DNA of 39,010 nt from an uncultured Prevotella sp. (GCA_900772835.1 CAAGSA010000084.1:1-39010); one strand, 5' to 3'; positions 31,417 to 39,010 are shown, counted from the stretch's first letter. Translations and numbers: made by a program. The notes: a model not told the origin generated them from the sequence alone.

Positions 31417-32700
31417 CTACAGGAACGGAGTGAGCAGATGCGCAAACCAGCCGACGAACTTCTTCCACGGCGTGCGCCATTCGTCCCACTTCCGTGGCGT
31501 GAGCAGGAACGAGGCTTTCTTGTCCTCGTCGAACATGCGCGAAAGCTGCTGCGTGGTGCAGGGGTCCACGATTATCGCATTCTCCTCATAGTCGAAATTC
31601 AGACTGCGCGCATTGAGGTTCGCACTGCCCACGGTGCAGAACTTGCCGTCAACCATTATCACTTTCGTATGGTGGAACCCTTCTTCATATACCCACACGT
31701 CAACACCGTGTTTCATCAGCCGGTGCACGTTGTAGAACACGCAGTCGGGGGTGAGCGGAATGTCGCTGTGCGACGATACCATAACCTCCACCTTCACTCC
31801 CCTTTCCACGGCTTTCATCAGGGCGCGCTTGAGCGAGTGGTTGAGCGTAAGATACGGATTTACGAGCTTTATGCTGTCCTGCGCACTGTTTATTGCACCC
31901 ACATAGAACTGCCTCACAATCTTGTTCGTCAGCCGCGGCTCGCGGTTCATAATCCCCACGAGCCTGCGCTCCGTGCTGCATTCGTCGCTTTTGAGTCCCT
32001 TTATATAGTCGGCATCATGGTAGCCACGGTAGTATTCGGCTCCGCTGACGTTCTGTCCCGTCACCCTGTTCCACATCTTCAGGAATATACGCTGCAGCGT
32101 GTTCACCTCCGAACCTTCGATGCGGCAGTGCATGTCGCGCCACTTGCCCACCTGTCTTGTACCTTTTATATAATAATCTGCCACATTCATTCCTCCCGTG
32201 TATGCCACCTTTCCGTCGATGACCACAATCTTGCGGTGGTCGCGGTGGAACACATGGTTGACCCAAGGAAAGCGCAGAGGGTCGAACTCGTAGATTTCCA
32301 CTCCGCGCTGACGCAGCTCTGCCAGATGGCGACGCTTCAGCGGACGGTTGTTGGAGTCATTGCCGAACCCGTCGAACAGTGCTCTCACCTTCACGCCCTC
32401 TGCCGCCTTCTCCACGAGTATGCCGAAGAGAAGCGAGGCTATGGAGTCGTTACGGAAATTGAAGTACTCCAGATGCACGCTGCTGCGCGCCTGGCGGATG
32501 GCCTTGAACATATCGTCGAACTTCTCTTGTCCGTTCATAAGCAACGTGACACGGTTGTCCGACGTGAACGTGACGCCCTCCGCACGCATCATACCGACGA
32601 TGGCCGAATCGGCTGACACCTGAGCGCCGACCGGCTGCTGCAGCACTAAAGCGAGAATCAATACCAGCAAAGACCTTATACCATTATTGTATATTTGCAT
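31417..32700 (-). CDS. Exported phospholipase D / cardiolipin synthase-like enzyme
   Basis: 427 residues with two HKD motifs: H155-x-K157-x4-D162 (HRKIVVID) and H344-x-K346-x4-D351 (HTKVIMVD), each followed by the GG/GSAN segment. These are the paired catalytic His of the PLD fold, as in cardiolipin synthases (phosphatidyl transfer) and phospholipases. The N-terminus (about 7-27, hydrophobic, ending PVGAQVSADS) looks like a cleavable signal peptide with AQ/VS cleavage, instead of the two membrane helices of standard Cls. So the enzyme may act in the periplasm or on the outer membrane. Confidence 0.88.
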   Translation of the reverse strand: MQIYNNGIRSLLVLILALVLQQPVGAQVSADSAIVGMMRAEGVTFTSDNRVTLLMNGQEKFDDMFKAIRQARSSVHLEYFNFRNDSIASLLFGILVEKAAEGVKVRALFDGFGNDSNNRPLKRRHLAELRQRGVEIYEFDPLRFPWVNHVFHRDHRKIVVIDGKVAYTGGMNVADYYIKGTRQVGKWRDMHCRIEGSEVNTLQRIFLKMWNRVTGQNVSGAEYYRGYHDADYIKGLKSDECSTERRLVGIMNREPRLTNKIVRQFYVGAINSAQDSIKLVNPYLTLNHSLKRALMKAVERGVKVEVMVSSHSDIPLTPDCVFYNVHRLMKHGVDVWVYEEGFHHTKVIMVDGKFCTVGSANLNARSLNFDYEENAIIVDPCTTQQLSRMFDEDKKASFLLTPRKWDEWRTPWKKFVGWFAHLLTPFL

Positions 32701-32731
32701 ATTATCTATCGTATTCGAATAAAAACAGCTG

Positions 32732-32765
32732 CAAAATTACTCATAATTTATTGTTTTCACACAAA
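32732..32765 (-). promoter_or_regulatory. Promoter of the phospholipase D-like gene
   Basis: On the minus strand TTTG (complement of 32762-32765), 22 bp, TAATTTTG (complement of 32732-32739). Spacing is slightly long. Leader about 28 nt. Confidence 0.6.
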
Positions 32766-32802
32766 AAGCGCGAACATTTTTGATTCATACAACATTTCGT
32801 AT

Positions 32803-32818
32803 GATGTTTGCAAACATC
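32803..32818. promoter_or_regulatory. 16-bp perfect palindrome, candidate operator
   Basis: GATGTTTGCAAACATC is an exact palindrome. Beside it, TCATAC (32785-32790) and GTATGA (32799-32804) form a second inverted repeat. Both are 38-53 bp upstream of the -33 element of the phospholipase D-like gene, a place for activators or a distal operator. Confidence 0.5.
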
Positions 32819-32870
32819 TGTAAATCCGTCGGAACCACACTGGCTTTCCCTCCGAAATGCTCCGGATTTC

Positions 32871-32954
32871 TACATTGCGCGGCTTGGAACGTACATTGCG
32901 TGGCTTGGAATGTACGTTTCATGACTTGGAATATACGTTCCAAGCCTCGCAACA
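32871..32954. repeat. 21-bp tandem repeat, three direct copies and one inverted copy
   Basis: Units start exactly every 21 bp: 32871, 32892 and 32913 (TACATTGCG-GGCTTGGAA type) and the fourth, 32934-32954, is the reverse complement of the first (17 of 18 core bases). The outer copies can form a stem, with the middle copies in the loop. Non-coding, between the phospholipase D-like gene and tRNA-Lys. Confidence 0.8.
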
Positions 32955-33234
32955 TAGAAAATTGATACATCTGCCGCATTTATCCAAGCCGACAGAAAGG
33001 AATACCTATATTGTATATACAAGTTGCAAAAACATTTTTCTGGCGTTTCTTTTATATTATTAAAAAAACAGGCGCACCTCTTGCCGCCCCCACATTCCAC
33101 TACACCCCGCGCATTTAAGCACATAGAATATGAAGGAAACGCACTGAACGACAATATATAATAAGGTATATAGACAGAGATTTATGCCGCAAAACATGTT
33201 TTTCGAAAAAATAGACTAAAAAAACACGAATATA

Positions 33235-33266
33235 TTTGGCTGATTGAACAAAACACGCTACCTTTG
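33235..33266 (+). promoter_or_regulatory. Promoter of tRNA-Lys
   Basis: TTTG at 33235-33238, 20 bp, TACCTTTG at 33259-33266, a full match. The tRNA begins 47 bp downstream. Confidence 0.8.
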
Positions 33267-33312
33267 CAGCCGCAAATCAGCGATAACAAGACTGAAAAGC
33301 GAAACAAACGAT

Positions 33313-33385
33313 GCGCCTGTAGCTCAGTTGGTAGAGCATCTGACTCTTAATCAGAGGGTCCAGGGTTCGAACCCCTGCAGACGTA
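33313..33385 (+). tRNA. tRNA-Lys (anticodon CTT)
   Basis: 73 nt with canonical D, anticodon (TCTGA/TCAGA, loop CTCTTAA), variable and T arms (CAGGG-TTCGAAC-CCCTG). The acceptor stem GCGCCTG/CAGACGT has a C4-A69 mismatch and a G1-T72 wobble. CCA is not encoded and must be added after transcription. It reads AAG codons. Confidence 0.93.
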
Positions 33386-33394
33386 CAACAACGA

Positions 33395-33425
33395 AGAGAC
33401 TTCAATTTATGGAGTCTCTTTTTTT
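33395..33425 (+). terminator. Terminator of tRNA-Lys
   Basis: AGAGACTTC (33395-33403) pairs with GGAGTCTCT (33411-33419), 7-nt loop, then eight T in the tail to 33425. It starts 10 nt after the tRNA and ends 45 bp before the helicase gene. Confidence 0.85.
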
Positions 33426-33469
33426 ATTATGCATCATTCAACCTGCTAAAAAGAAGCTGACAAAAGAAA

Positions 33470-35614
33470 ATGGAAAATACAGCACCACAATACACCATAG
33501 TGAAGAACAAAGACTGGGAAACAGCGTGGCGCATAGCCAACGACACGGACACTAACCTATTCCTCACCGGAAAGGCTGGAACAGGGAAGACAACCTTTCT
33601 GCGCTACCTGAAAGAACACTCGGAAAAGCGCATAGTGGTGCTCGCGCCTACGGGCATTGCCGCCATCAACGCACAGGGAGTGACGATTCACTCTTTCTTC
33701 CAACTGCCATTCTCGCCTTTCGTGCCGGGAACGGTAGCCGCTGCGGAACAGCAGTCGCACTACAGATTCAGCAAGGAGAAACTGAAGATCATACGCGGTG
33801 TTGACCTCATCGTGATCGACGAGATAAGTATGGTGCGTGCCGATCTGCTCGATGCCATCGACAGCGCCCTGAAGCGCTTCCGCCGCAACAGTCTGCCATT
33901 CGGAGGAGTGCAGCTGCTGATGATCGGCGACCTGCAGCAGCTCGCGCCGGTGGTGAAAGAGGAGGAATGGGCGATGCTCAGCCAATACTATGCATCGCCG
34001 TATTTCTTCGACAGCAACGCTCTGCGACAGACGAACTACGCCACAGTGGAACTAAAACACGTGTTCCGGCAGGACGACGAGAAATTCATAGGCATACTGA
34101 ACAAAATACGCGAGAACAAAGCCGATGCAGCCACACTAAACGAACTGAACAGGAGATACATCCCCGACTTCAAGCCCGCTGCCGGCCAAAGCTACATACG
34201 GCTGACCACACATAACGCCTACGCACAATCCGTGAACGAAAGCGAACTGCAGGCACTGCAAACAAGCGGCGTAACCTTCGATGCCGATATCAGCGGAAAC
34301 TATCCCGAATACTCCTACCCCACCGAACGACGGCTCACTCTGAAAAAAGGAGCACAGGTGATGTTCGTGAAAAACGACACGTCGGGCAACCACGCCTACT
34401 ACAACGGAATGATAGGCGAAGTGAGTGCCATCAGCAGTAACGGATTCTCCGTAATATCGAAAGACAACGGCGATACAATCGACGTGGGCAAGGAGATATG
34501 GCAGAACTGCAAATACAAAATCGACAAAGAGAAAAACGAAATCGTGGAGGAGGTGGAAGGAACGTTCGAACAGTATCCCGTGAAGCTGGCGTGGGCAATA
34601 ACCATACACAAGAGCCAGGGACTCACCTTCAGACACGCCATCATCGACGTGCATTCGTCGTTCGCACACGGACAGACATACGTAGCACTGAGCCGCTGCA
34701 AGACACTCGAAGGACTGGTTCTCACCGCCCCGGTGACACAGAGTGCCATAATATGCGACAGCAAGGTGGACGGCTTCACACGCTCCGTAGCCGAAAGACA
34801 CACCACCGAGAGCGACCTGCTTGCCATGCAGAACCGCTACATGATAAACCTGCTGACGGAACTCTTCAACTTCCACCAGCTCGAAGGCGCACTGCAGTCA
34901 ATGACCAGAGTGCTCGACGAACATCTGTACAAGGCATATCCGAACACGCTCACGCTCTACAAACGCCAGCAACAGCAATTCCACAGCGCCATCACCGACG
35001 TGGCAATGCGGTTCGCCCAGCAATACCGGCAGATGGCTGCCGCCGGAAACGGAATAAGCGACGAACTGCAGGAGCGCATCAGCAAAGGTGCAAGATATTT
35101 CATGAAAGAAATCCAGCCACTGAAAGAACTGTTCCAAAAGGGCGGCATCAGCACCAACAACAAGCAGATCAAGGAACAGCTCGCCAATGCAGCCGAAGCT
35201 CTCGCCGACGCACTGCGGATGAAGGAAAACATGCTCCGCTATGCCGCCGACGAGGATTTCTCGACCGGAGGGTACGTCAAGGCAAAAGCAAAAGTGCTGC
35301 TCGGAGAGGACATCAGAACCAAGGGCGCACGCAAGGCAAAGAACTCAGCTAAAGCCAAGGTGGAGGTGACCGACGACAATCTGCACCCCACCCTTTTCGA
35401 CGAACTAACCGAATGGCGACGCGAAAAGGCTCAGCAGGGGAACATGCCTGCCTACTGCATCCTGAGCCAGAAAGCACTGACGGGCGTATCGAACCTGCTG
35501 CCGGTGACGACAGAAGCCCTCACTCTGATACCGGGCATAGGAAAAGCCAAAAGCGATAAATACGGAACGGAACTGCTCAGCATCGTGAAGCGCTATATCA
35601 AGGAACACGGATAA
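33470..35614 (+). CDS. Pif1/RecD-like superfamily 1 helicase with C-terminal HRDC-like domain
   Basis: 714 residues. ATP-dependent DNA helicase of the Pif1 type. Walker A is GKAGTGKT (34-41), motif II is DLIVIDEISMV, motif III LLMIGDLQQLAP, the later KGAQVMFVKND segment is the Pif1/RecD2 SH3-type region, and TIHKSQGLTF and TYVALSRCKTLEGL are motifs V and VI. The C-terminal 75 residues (YCILSQKALTGVSNLLPVTT...PGIGKAKSDKYG) look like an HRDC or helix-hairpin-helix DNA-binding domain, an addition seen in Bacteroidetes members. The centre (about 440-600) is helical and less conserved. Monogenic, probably read from its own start in the 45-bp gap or from the tRNA unit. Confidence 0.9.
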   Translation: MENTAPQYTIVKNKDWETAWRIANDTDTNLFLTGKAGTGKTTFLRYLKEHSEKRIVVLAPTGIAAINAQGVTIHSFFQLPFSPFVPGTVAAAEQQSHYRFSKEKLKIIRGVDLIVIDEISMVRADLLDAIDSALKRFRRNSLPFGGVQLLMIGDLQQLAPVVKEEEWAMLSQYYASPYFFDSNALRQTNYATVELKHVFRQDDEKFIGILNKIRENKADAATLNELNRRYIPDFKPAAGQSYIRLTTHNAYAQSVNESELQALQTSGVTFDADISGNYPEYSYPTERRLTLKKGAQVMFVKNDTSGNHAYYNGMIGEVSAISSNGFSVISKDNGDTIDVGKEIWQNCKYKIDKEKNEIVEEVEGTFEQYPVKLAWAITIHKSQGLTFRHAIIDVHSSFAHGQTYVALSRCKTLEGLVLTAPVTQSAIICDSKVDGFTRSVAERHTTESDLLAMQNRYMINLLTELFNFHQLEGALQSMTRVLDEHLYKAYPNTLTLYKRQQQQFHSAITDVAMRFAQQYRQMAAAGNGISDELQERISKGARYFMKEIQPLKELFQKGGISTNNKQIKEQLANAAEALADALRMKENMLRYAADEDFSTGGYVKAKAKVLLGEDIRTKGARKAKNSAKAKVEVTDDNLHPTLFDELTEWRREKAQQGNMPAYCILSQKALTGVSNLLPVTTEALTLIPGIGKAKSDKYGTELLSIVKRYIKEHG

Positions 35615-35663
35615 CTACACCCACACAGGTCCGCTCCACACGAAGCATAACATATATGAATAC

Positions 35664-35724
35664 AAAAGCCATACGGCAAGAACAATCGCGTATGAAAGCG
35701 TTGTCCTTGCCGCATGGCTTTTTA
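35664..35724 (+). terminator. Terminator after the helicase gene
   Basis: AAAAGCCATACGGCAAGAAC (35664-35683) pairs with the complementary region at 35701-35723 (starting TTGTCCTTGCCG), with a small inner hairpin (CGC/GCG). The right arm ends in a T-run, and on the other strand an A-run gives some bidirectional activity for the converging channel gene. Confidence 0.8.
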
Positions 35725-35796
35725 TTAAGTCGAAATCAGCCGTCAGGGCGTTTAAAATCCAAGCAGCCCCAACGACAGATTTGGTTTAAAACAATC

Positions 35797-36417
35797 TCAT
35801 TTCCACAAGTCCGGGTCTTTCAGAATAGGCAACGAAATCTTGTATTTCACAGCCAGCATCCGCACTACGACCACAGTGACAAACGTCAGCGACATGGTAA
35901 TCCCGACACCAGCCCCGAGAGTGTCGCACAGCATATAAACTATGCCGCCGACAATACACGCCACGGCATAAATCTCCTTGCGGAAAATCAGAGGCACCTC
36001 GTTCACGAAGACATCGCGCAAGACACCTCCCGCGGCACCAGTGATGCAGCCCATGATTATAGCCACCCAGAACGGGAACCCACAGGCAAGCGTCTTCTGT
36101 ATTCCGGCGATGGTGAAGAGTGCAAGACCGAGGGTGTCGAACAGAAACCACGTCTTGCTGAGCCGCGTGAACAGCTTCTTCAGCATAACGAAAGAAAGCA
36201 GCGCCGCTGCCGTACATATCAGGTATATAGAATTGGTCATCCAGAACGGCACCTGCCCCAGCATCACATCGCGTATCGTTCCGCCGCCGATAGCCGTGGC
36301 AAGACCCACCACGTAGCCGCCGAACCAGTCGAAGTTCTTCGACGAACCGGAACGGATACCGGAAATGGCAAAGGCAAATGTACCGAGGAATTCGATTACA
36401 AACAGCAATGAATCCAT
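35797..36417 (-). CDS. TRIC / UPF0126 family membrane protein
   Basis: 206 residues with about seven membrane helices and the family's internal duplication: GGGTIRDVMLGQVPFWM in the first half and GAAGGVLRDVFVNEVPLIF in the second, each with the glycine-rich pore motif followed by RD. Related to trimeric intracellular cation channels; bacterial members conduct K+ or similar cations. It begins one base after the stop of the dehydrogenase gene upstream, so both are co-transcribed. Confidence 0.92.
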   Translation of the reverse strand: MDSLLFVIEFLGTFAFAISGIRSGSSKNFDWFGGYVVGLATAIGGGTIRDVMLGQVPFWMTNSIYLICTAAALLSFVMLKKLFTRLSKTWFLFDTLGLALFTIAGIQKTLACGFPFWVAIIMGCITGAAGGVLRDVFVNEVPLIFRKEIYAVACIVGGIVYMLCDTLGAGVGITMSLTFVTVVVVRMLAVKYKISLPILKDPDLWK

Positions 36418-36418
36418 A

Positions 36419-37372
36419 TCAGCTGACCACGTTTACAGGATTGCCGTCAACGAAAGCCTTCACGTTCCCCACGGCAATATCCATCAGGCGGCGTCGCGCA
36501 TCAAGCGTTGCCCATGCCACATGCGGAGTAATGAAGGCATTGGGCAGCGACAGCAGCGGATTGTCGGCACAAGGCGGTTCCTGGCACATAACGTCGGCTC
36601 CGTATGCCAAAAGTTTTCCGCTCTCAAGCGCAGCGGCAACATCTGCCTCGTTGACGAGCGGACCACGCCCGGTGTTTATCAGCACTGCTCCCGGACGCAT
36701 CTTCTCTATCGTGTCCTTGTTTATCAGCTCGCGCGTCTTGTCTGTCAGCGGACAATGCAGCGTGAGCACGTCGCACACGCCGAGCAGTCCGTTGAAAGTG
36801 GTCTTCTGTATTCCTTCCGGCAGATCGGCAGCATTCTTGCTCGTGTCGGCATAAACCTCCATGCCGAACATGCGCGCCAGGAGAGCCACCTTCATTCCTA
36901 TGTTTCCCAGACCAACCACACCGAGCGTCAGACCTGAGAGTTCAGGCAGCGGCGTGTCCCAGTAGCAGAAATCCTTGCAGTTGCTCCACTTGCCCTCACG
37001 GTTCTCTCGCGCATAATGCGCCACACGGTTTGTTATGTTCAGAATATGGGCGAACGTCATCTGCACCACACTGTCGGTACTGTATGCCGGTATGTTCGTC
37101 ACCACCACGCCGTGCTCACGCGCAGCCTTGGTATCGACAACGTTATAGCCCGTGGCAAGAACGCCGACATACTTTAACTTTGGCAAACTATCAATCATAT
37201 CAGCCGAGAGCACCACTTTGTTCGTGAGCACCACCTCGGCATCTTTTGCTCTTTCCACTATCTCCTCCGGAGCTGTACGGTCGTAAACCGTGACATTTCC
37301 GAGTTCCCTCAGTGCATCCCACGAAAGGTCACCGGGGTTCATTCCATAACCATCCAATACTACAATATCCAT
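36419..37372 (-). CDS. D-2-hydroxyacid dehydrogenase, glycerate/hydroxypyruvate type
   Basis: 317 residues. NAD-dependent oxidoreductase of the D-isomer-specific 2-hydroxyacid family. GLGNIG (154-159) is the NAD-binding loop; D176 (VYADTS) after the second strand favours NAD over NADP; catalytic residues R236 (TGRGPLV), E265 and H284 (PHVAWAT) are in place. The pattern and length fit a glycerate dehydrogenase (HprA-like), but lactate or formate-type relatives share it. Own promoter at 37521-37552; leader about 145 nt. Confidence 0.88.
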   Translation of the reverse strand: MDIVVLDGYGMNPGDLSWDALRELGNVTVYDRTAPEEIVERAKDAEVVLTNKVVLSADMIDSLPKLKYVGVLATGYNVVDTKAAREHGVVVTNIPAYSTDSVVQMTFAHILNITNRVAHYARENREGKWSNCKDFCYWDTPLPELSGLTLGVVGLGNIGMKVALLARMFGMEVYADTSKNAADLPEGIQKTTFNGLLGVCDVLTLHCPLTDKTRELINKDTIEKMRPGAVLINTGRGPLVNEADVAAALESGKLLAYGADVMCQEPPCADNPLLSLPNAFITPHVAWATLDARRRLMDIAVGNVKAFVDGNPVNVVS

Positions 37373-37520
37373 ATTCTCATCTGTTTTTCGTTTCTAATTT
37401 AATAAAAATCCATTTTCATCTCCACTATGCTCGAAAAAAGCAACGGGCACATCCCCCATTGCCGAACACCGTTTCGCGCATTGTATATACTATATTGCTG
37501 TATATATTATATATAAGGTG

Positions 37521-37552
37521 CAAAGTTACATCAAAAAAGCATAAACTCCAAA
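37521..37552 (-). promoter_or_regulatory. Promoter of the dehydrogenase-TRIC operon
   Basis: On the minus strand TTTG (complement of 37549-37552), 20 bp, TAACTTTG (complement of 37521-37528). Start near 37517. Confidence 0.75.
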
Positions 37553-37622
37553 TAAGAACACTTGCAACCTGCGATAAAACTGTGTTTCTTCACAGTATTG
37601 TCACAGAATATGCCGTCGGAGT

Positions 37623-37653
37623 TTTGCCACACGGCGGAAAAAGCGTAATTTTG
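37623..37653 (+). promoter_or_regulatory. Promoter of the small membrane protein
   Basis: TTTG at 37623-37626, 19 bp, TAATTTTG at 37646-37653. Start near 37657, with a leader of about 23 nt, which supports the downstream short ORF being a real gene. Confidence 0.75.
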
Positions 37654-37679
37654 CACATGAACTTAAAACAGAATACAAT

Positions 37680-37892
37680 ATGCTTGAACCCATAAGCAAA
37701 ATATTGCGCCGCGCCATCAAGGCAAATCTGATGACGGCAGGAATCACACTGCTGCTGTCCGAAGCCGTCATACTCATAGCATATATGGCATCCGGCACAG
37801 AAAGCAATATGCCACTATGGCTGGCAGCTGTGGTAATGGCGGCAGGAACGGCACTCATCATAACGCAAATGAAGAGAAATTCGCGTTACTGA
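37680..37892 (+). CDS. Small two-helix membrane protein of unknown function
   Basis: 70 residues. Two hydrophobic segments: about 18-38 and 45-63, with a basic N-terminus (ISKILRRAIKANL) and a basic tail (KRNSRY), so both ends are probably cytoplasmic. No family recognised. The matching promoter upstream and the lack of overlap with other genes support coding. A 33-bp tandem repeat begins two bases after the stop. Confidence 0.65.
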   Translation: MLEPISKILRRAIKANLMTAGITLLLSEAVILIAYMASGTESNMPLWLAAVVMAAGTALIITQMKRNSRY

Positions 37893-37893
37893 C

Positions 37894-37991
37894 GACAGTT
37901 GTGGCTAAAAAAACGTGTTACAGATGTCTGTTGTGGCTTAAAAATACGTGCTACAGATGCCTGTTGTGTAACAAAAGCGCGTTAAACAACG
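37894..37991. repeat. 33-bp tandem repeat, about three copies
   Basis: Units at 37894-37926, 37927-37959 and 37960-37991. Units one and two agree at most positions (TGTTGTGGCT, then ACGTG-TACAGATG); the third is diverged. Between the small membrane protein and rpsA. No terminator T-run is attached. Confidence 0.75.
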
Positions 37992-38075
37992 CCACTGATG
38001 GTTAAAATAAATTAAATATTCAAGAAACGGTGGTTGCCTAAAGATGCTACAAAACATTATATGATAAATAATGTG

Positions 38076-38083
38076 TACCTTTG
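38076..38083 (+). promoter_or_regulatory. -7 box of rpsA
   Basis: TACCTTTG at 38076-38083, 68 bp before the ATG. No TTTG at -33. The leader is very A/T-rich, with a small ATAAAG/CTTTAT hairpin (38104-38121). Confidence 0.6.
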
Positions 38084-38150
38084 CAGCCGATTTATTTAAT
38101 TCACATAAAGTCTAACTTTATTAATTCAAAACAAAACATTTATTAATTTT

Positions 38151-39010
38151 ATGGCAGATTTTAAGAACGTACAGCCGTTGGCAGACTTCAATTGGGATGA
38201 GTTTGAGAACGGAAGCAAGGCAGCTGTAAGCGCAGAAGAGCTTCAGAAAGCCTACGACGAAACTCTGAACAAGGTAAGCGAGCACCAGGTTGTTGACGGT
38301 ACCGTTATCTCTGTTGACAAGAAAGAGGTTATCGTAAACATCGGTTACAAGAGCGACGGTATTATCCCGGCAAGCGAATTCCGCTACAACCCAGACCTCA
38401 AGGTTGGTGATGTTGTAGAGGTTTACGTTGAGAATCAGGAGGACAAGAAGGGTCAGCTTCTTCTTTCTCACAAGAAGGCTCGCCTCAGCAAGAGCTGGGA
38501 GCGTGTTAACGCAGCTCTGGAAAATGAGGAAGTTATCCAGGGTTACATCAAGTGCCGCACTAAGGGCGGTATGATTGTTGACGTATTCGGCATCGAGGCA
38601 TTCCTGCCGGGAAGTCAGATCGACGTTCACCCAATACGCGACTACGACGTATTCGTAGGAAAGACTATGGAGTTCAAGGTTGTCAAGATCAACCAGGAGT
38701 TCCGCAATGTTGTTGTTTCCCACAAGGCTCTCATCGAGGCTGAGTTGGAAGCACAGAAGAAAGAAATCATCAGCAAGCTCGAGAAAGGTCAGATCCTCGA
38801 AGGTACCGTTAAGAACATCACTTCTTACGGTGTATTCGTTGACCTCGGCGGTGTTGACGGACTCATCCACATCACAGACCTCTCTTGGGGCCGCGTAAGC
38901 GATCCGCACGAGGTTGTTGCTCTCGACGAGAAGATCAACGTTGTTATCCTCGATTTCGACGACGAGAAGAAGCGTATCGCTCTCGGTCTGAAGCAGCTCA
39001 CTCCTCACCC
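38151..39010 (+). CDS. rpsA: 30S ribosomal protein S1 (5' part)
   Basis: 286 codons are present and the gene continues past the window end. S1 binds mRNA and helps its recruitment to the 30S subunit. ATG at 38151 begins MADFKNVQPLADFNWDEFEN, the Bacteroidetes-type N-terminus. At least three S1/OB domains follow: VDGTVISVDKKEVIVNIGYK (about 50-69), IQGYIKCRTKGGMIVDVFGI (about 129-148) and LEGTVKNITSYGVFVDLGGV (about 218-237), the last being the best match to the consensus. Codon use is highly biased, as expected for a ribosomal protein. Confidence 0.97.
   Translation, partial: MADFKNVQPLADFNWDEFENGSKAAVSAEELQKAYDETLNKVSEHQVVDGTVISVDKKEVIVNIGYKSDGIIPASEFRYNPDLKVGDVVEVYVENQEDKKGQLLLSHKKARLSKSWERVNAALENEEVIQGYIKCRTKGGMIVDVFGIEAFLPGSQIDVHPIRDYDVFVGKTMEFKVVKINQEFRNVVVSHKALIEAELEAQKKEIISKLEKGQILEGTVKNITSYGVFVDLGGVDGLIHITDLSWGRVSDPHEVVALDEKINVVILDFDDEKKRIALGLKQLTPH

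Larger units (their letters stand above)
37373..37679. other. Divergent intergenic region between dehydrogenase and small membrane protein
   Basis: No gene. It holds the long A/T-rich leader of the dehydrogenase, with alternating TATA palindromes (37480-37516), its promoter (37521-37552), and the promoter of the small membrane protein (37623-37653). Confidence 0.6.

Noticed and set aside
35656..36411. 251-codon plus-strand open frame
   Set aside because: Antisense to the TRIC-family gene, whose duplicated motifs are clear.
37817..38005. 62-codon ORF with repeated CYRCLL motifs
   Set aside because: The repeated Cys motifs are produced by translation of the 33-bp tandem repeat, and the ORF overlaps a better-supported small gene.
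38121..39008. 295-codon minus-strand open frame at the window end
   Set aside because: It is the antisense of rpsA, whose S1 domains are unmistakable on the plus strand.

Overview
The window looks like a chromosomal segment from a Bacteroidales bacterium, most likely Prevotella or a close relative. The evidence is a short 290-residue primary sigma factor without region 1.1, many promoters of the Bacteroidetes type (TTTG, about 20 bp, TAnnTTTG), few Shine-Dalgarno sequences, long A-rich leaders, and gene families typical of the group (DUF4375-like, a small winged-helix protein with a Lys-rich tail, a giant two-part sensor kinase). No phage, transposase, integrase, CRISPR array or rRNA was seen. 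This is mostly core chromosome with some unusual regulatory and repeat DNA.

Layout. 1-660: the end of an aminotransferase gene and rlmH. 725-7411 (minus strand): five closely spaced or overlapping genes, kdgK, eda, a 1177-residue sensor kinase, its response regulator and a short membrane protein. 7412-10257: divergent promoter region, a LacI-type regulator and uxaA. Altronate dehydratase (UxaA), KDG kinase (KdgK) and KDPG aldolase (Eda) are three consecutive steps from altronate to pyruvate plus glyceraldehyde 3-phosphate, so 5.6-10.3 kb is a hexuronate (pectin-sugar) catabolic locus, possibly with a two-component system in the same transcript. 10.4-14.9 kb: a conserved unknown protein, an exported GH25 lysozyme, a zinc-ribbon membrane protein and a 5'-nucleotidase-type phosphoesterase. 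15-17.1 kb: htpG (minus).

17.1-23.3 kb: an 850-bp non-coding region with a structured element, rpoD, then DUF4375-like, smpB, a HAD phosphatase, map, tsaD and a CinA-type amidase as a probable translation and quality-control operon. 23.5-32.7 kb (minus): xylulokinase, two small winged-helix proteins, aspS, clpC, queH and an exported phospholipase D/cardiolipin-synthase-like enzyme. 33.3-35.6 kb: tRNA-Lys(CTT) and a Pif1/RecD-like helicase with an HRDC-like tail. 35.8-37.4 kb (minus): a TRIC/UPF0126 channel protein and a D-2-hydroxyacid dehydrogenase. 37.7-39.0 kb: a small two-helix membrane protein and the start of rpsA, which runs off the end.

The least explained features are: (i) the sensor kinase, in which the recognisable ATPase motifs sit in the first half and the only recognisable phospho-acceptor His box sits in the second; (ii) three unrelated intergenic tandem arrays with periods of 22, 21 and 33 bp, all near whole numbers of helical turns, the first beside two small winged-helix genes; (iii) a 12-bp perfect inverted repeat around a nested hairpin upstream of rpoD; (iv) a GH25 gene whose promoter predicts a nearly leaderless mRNA; and (v) a terminator that ends four bases before a start codon. 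All functional statements are from reading the sequence; no database search was run.
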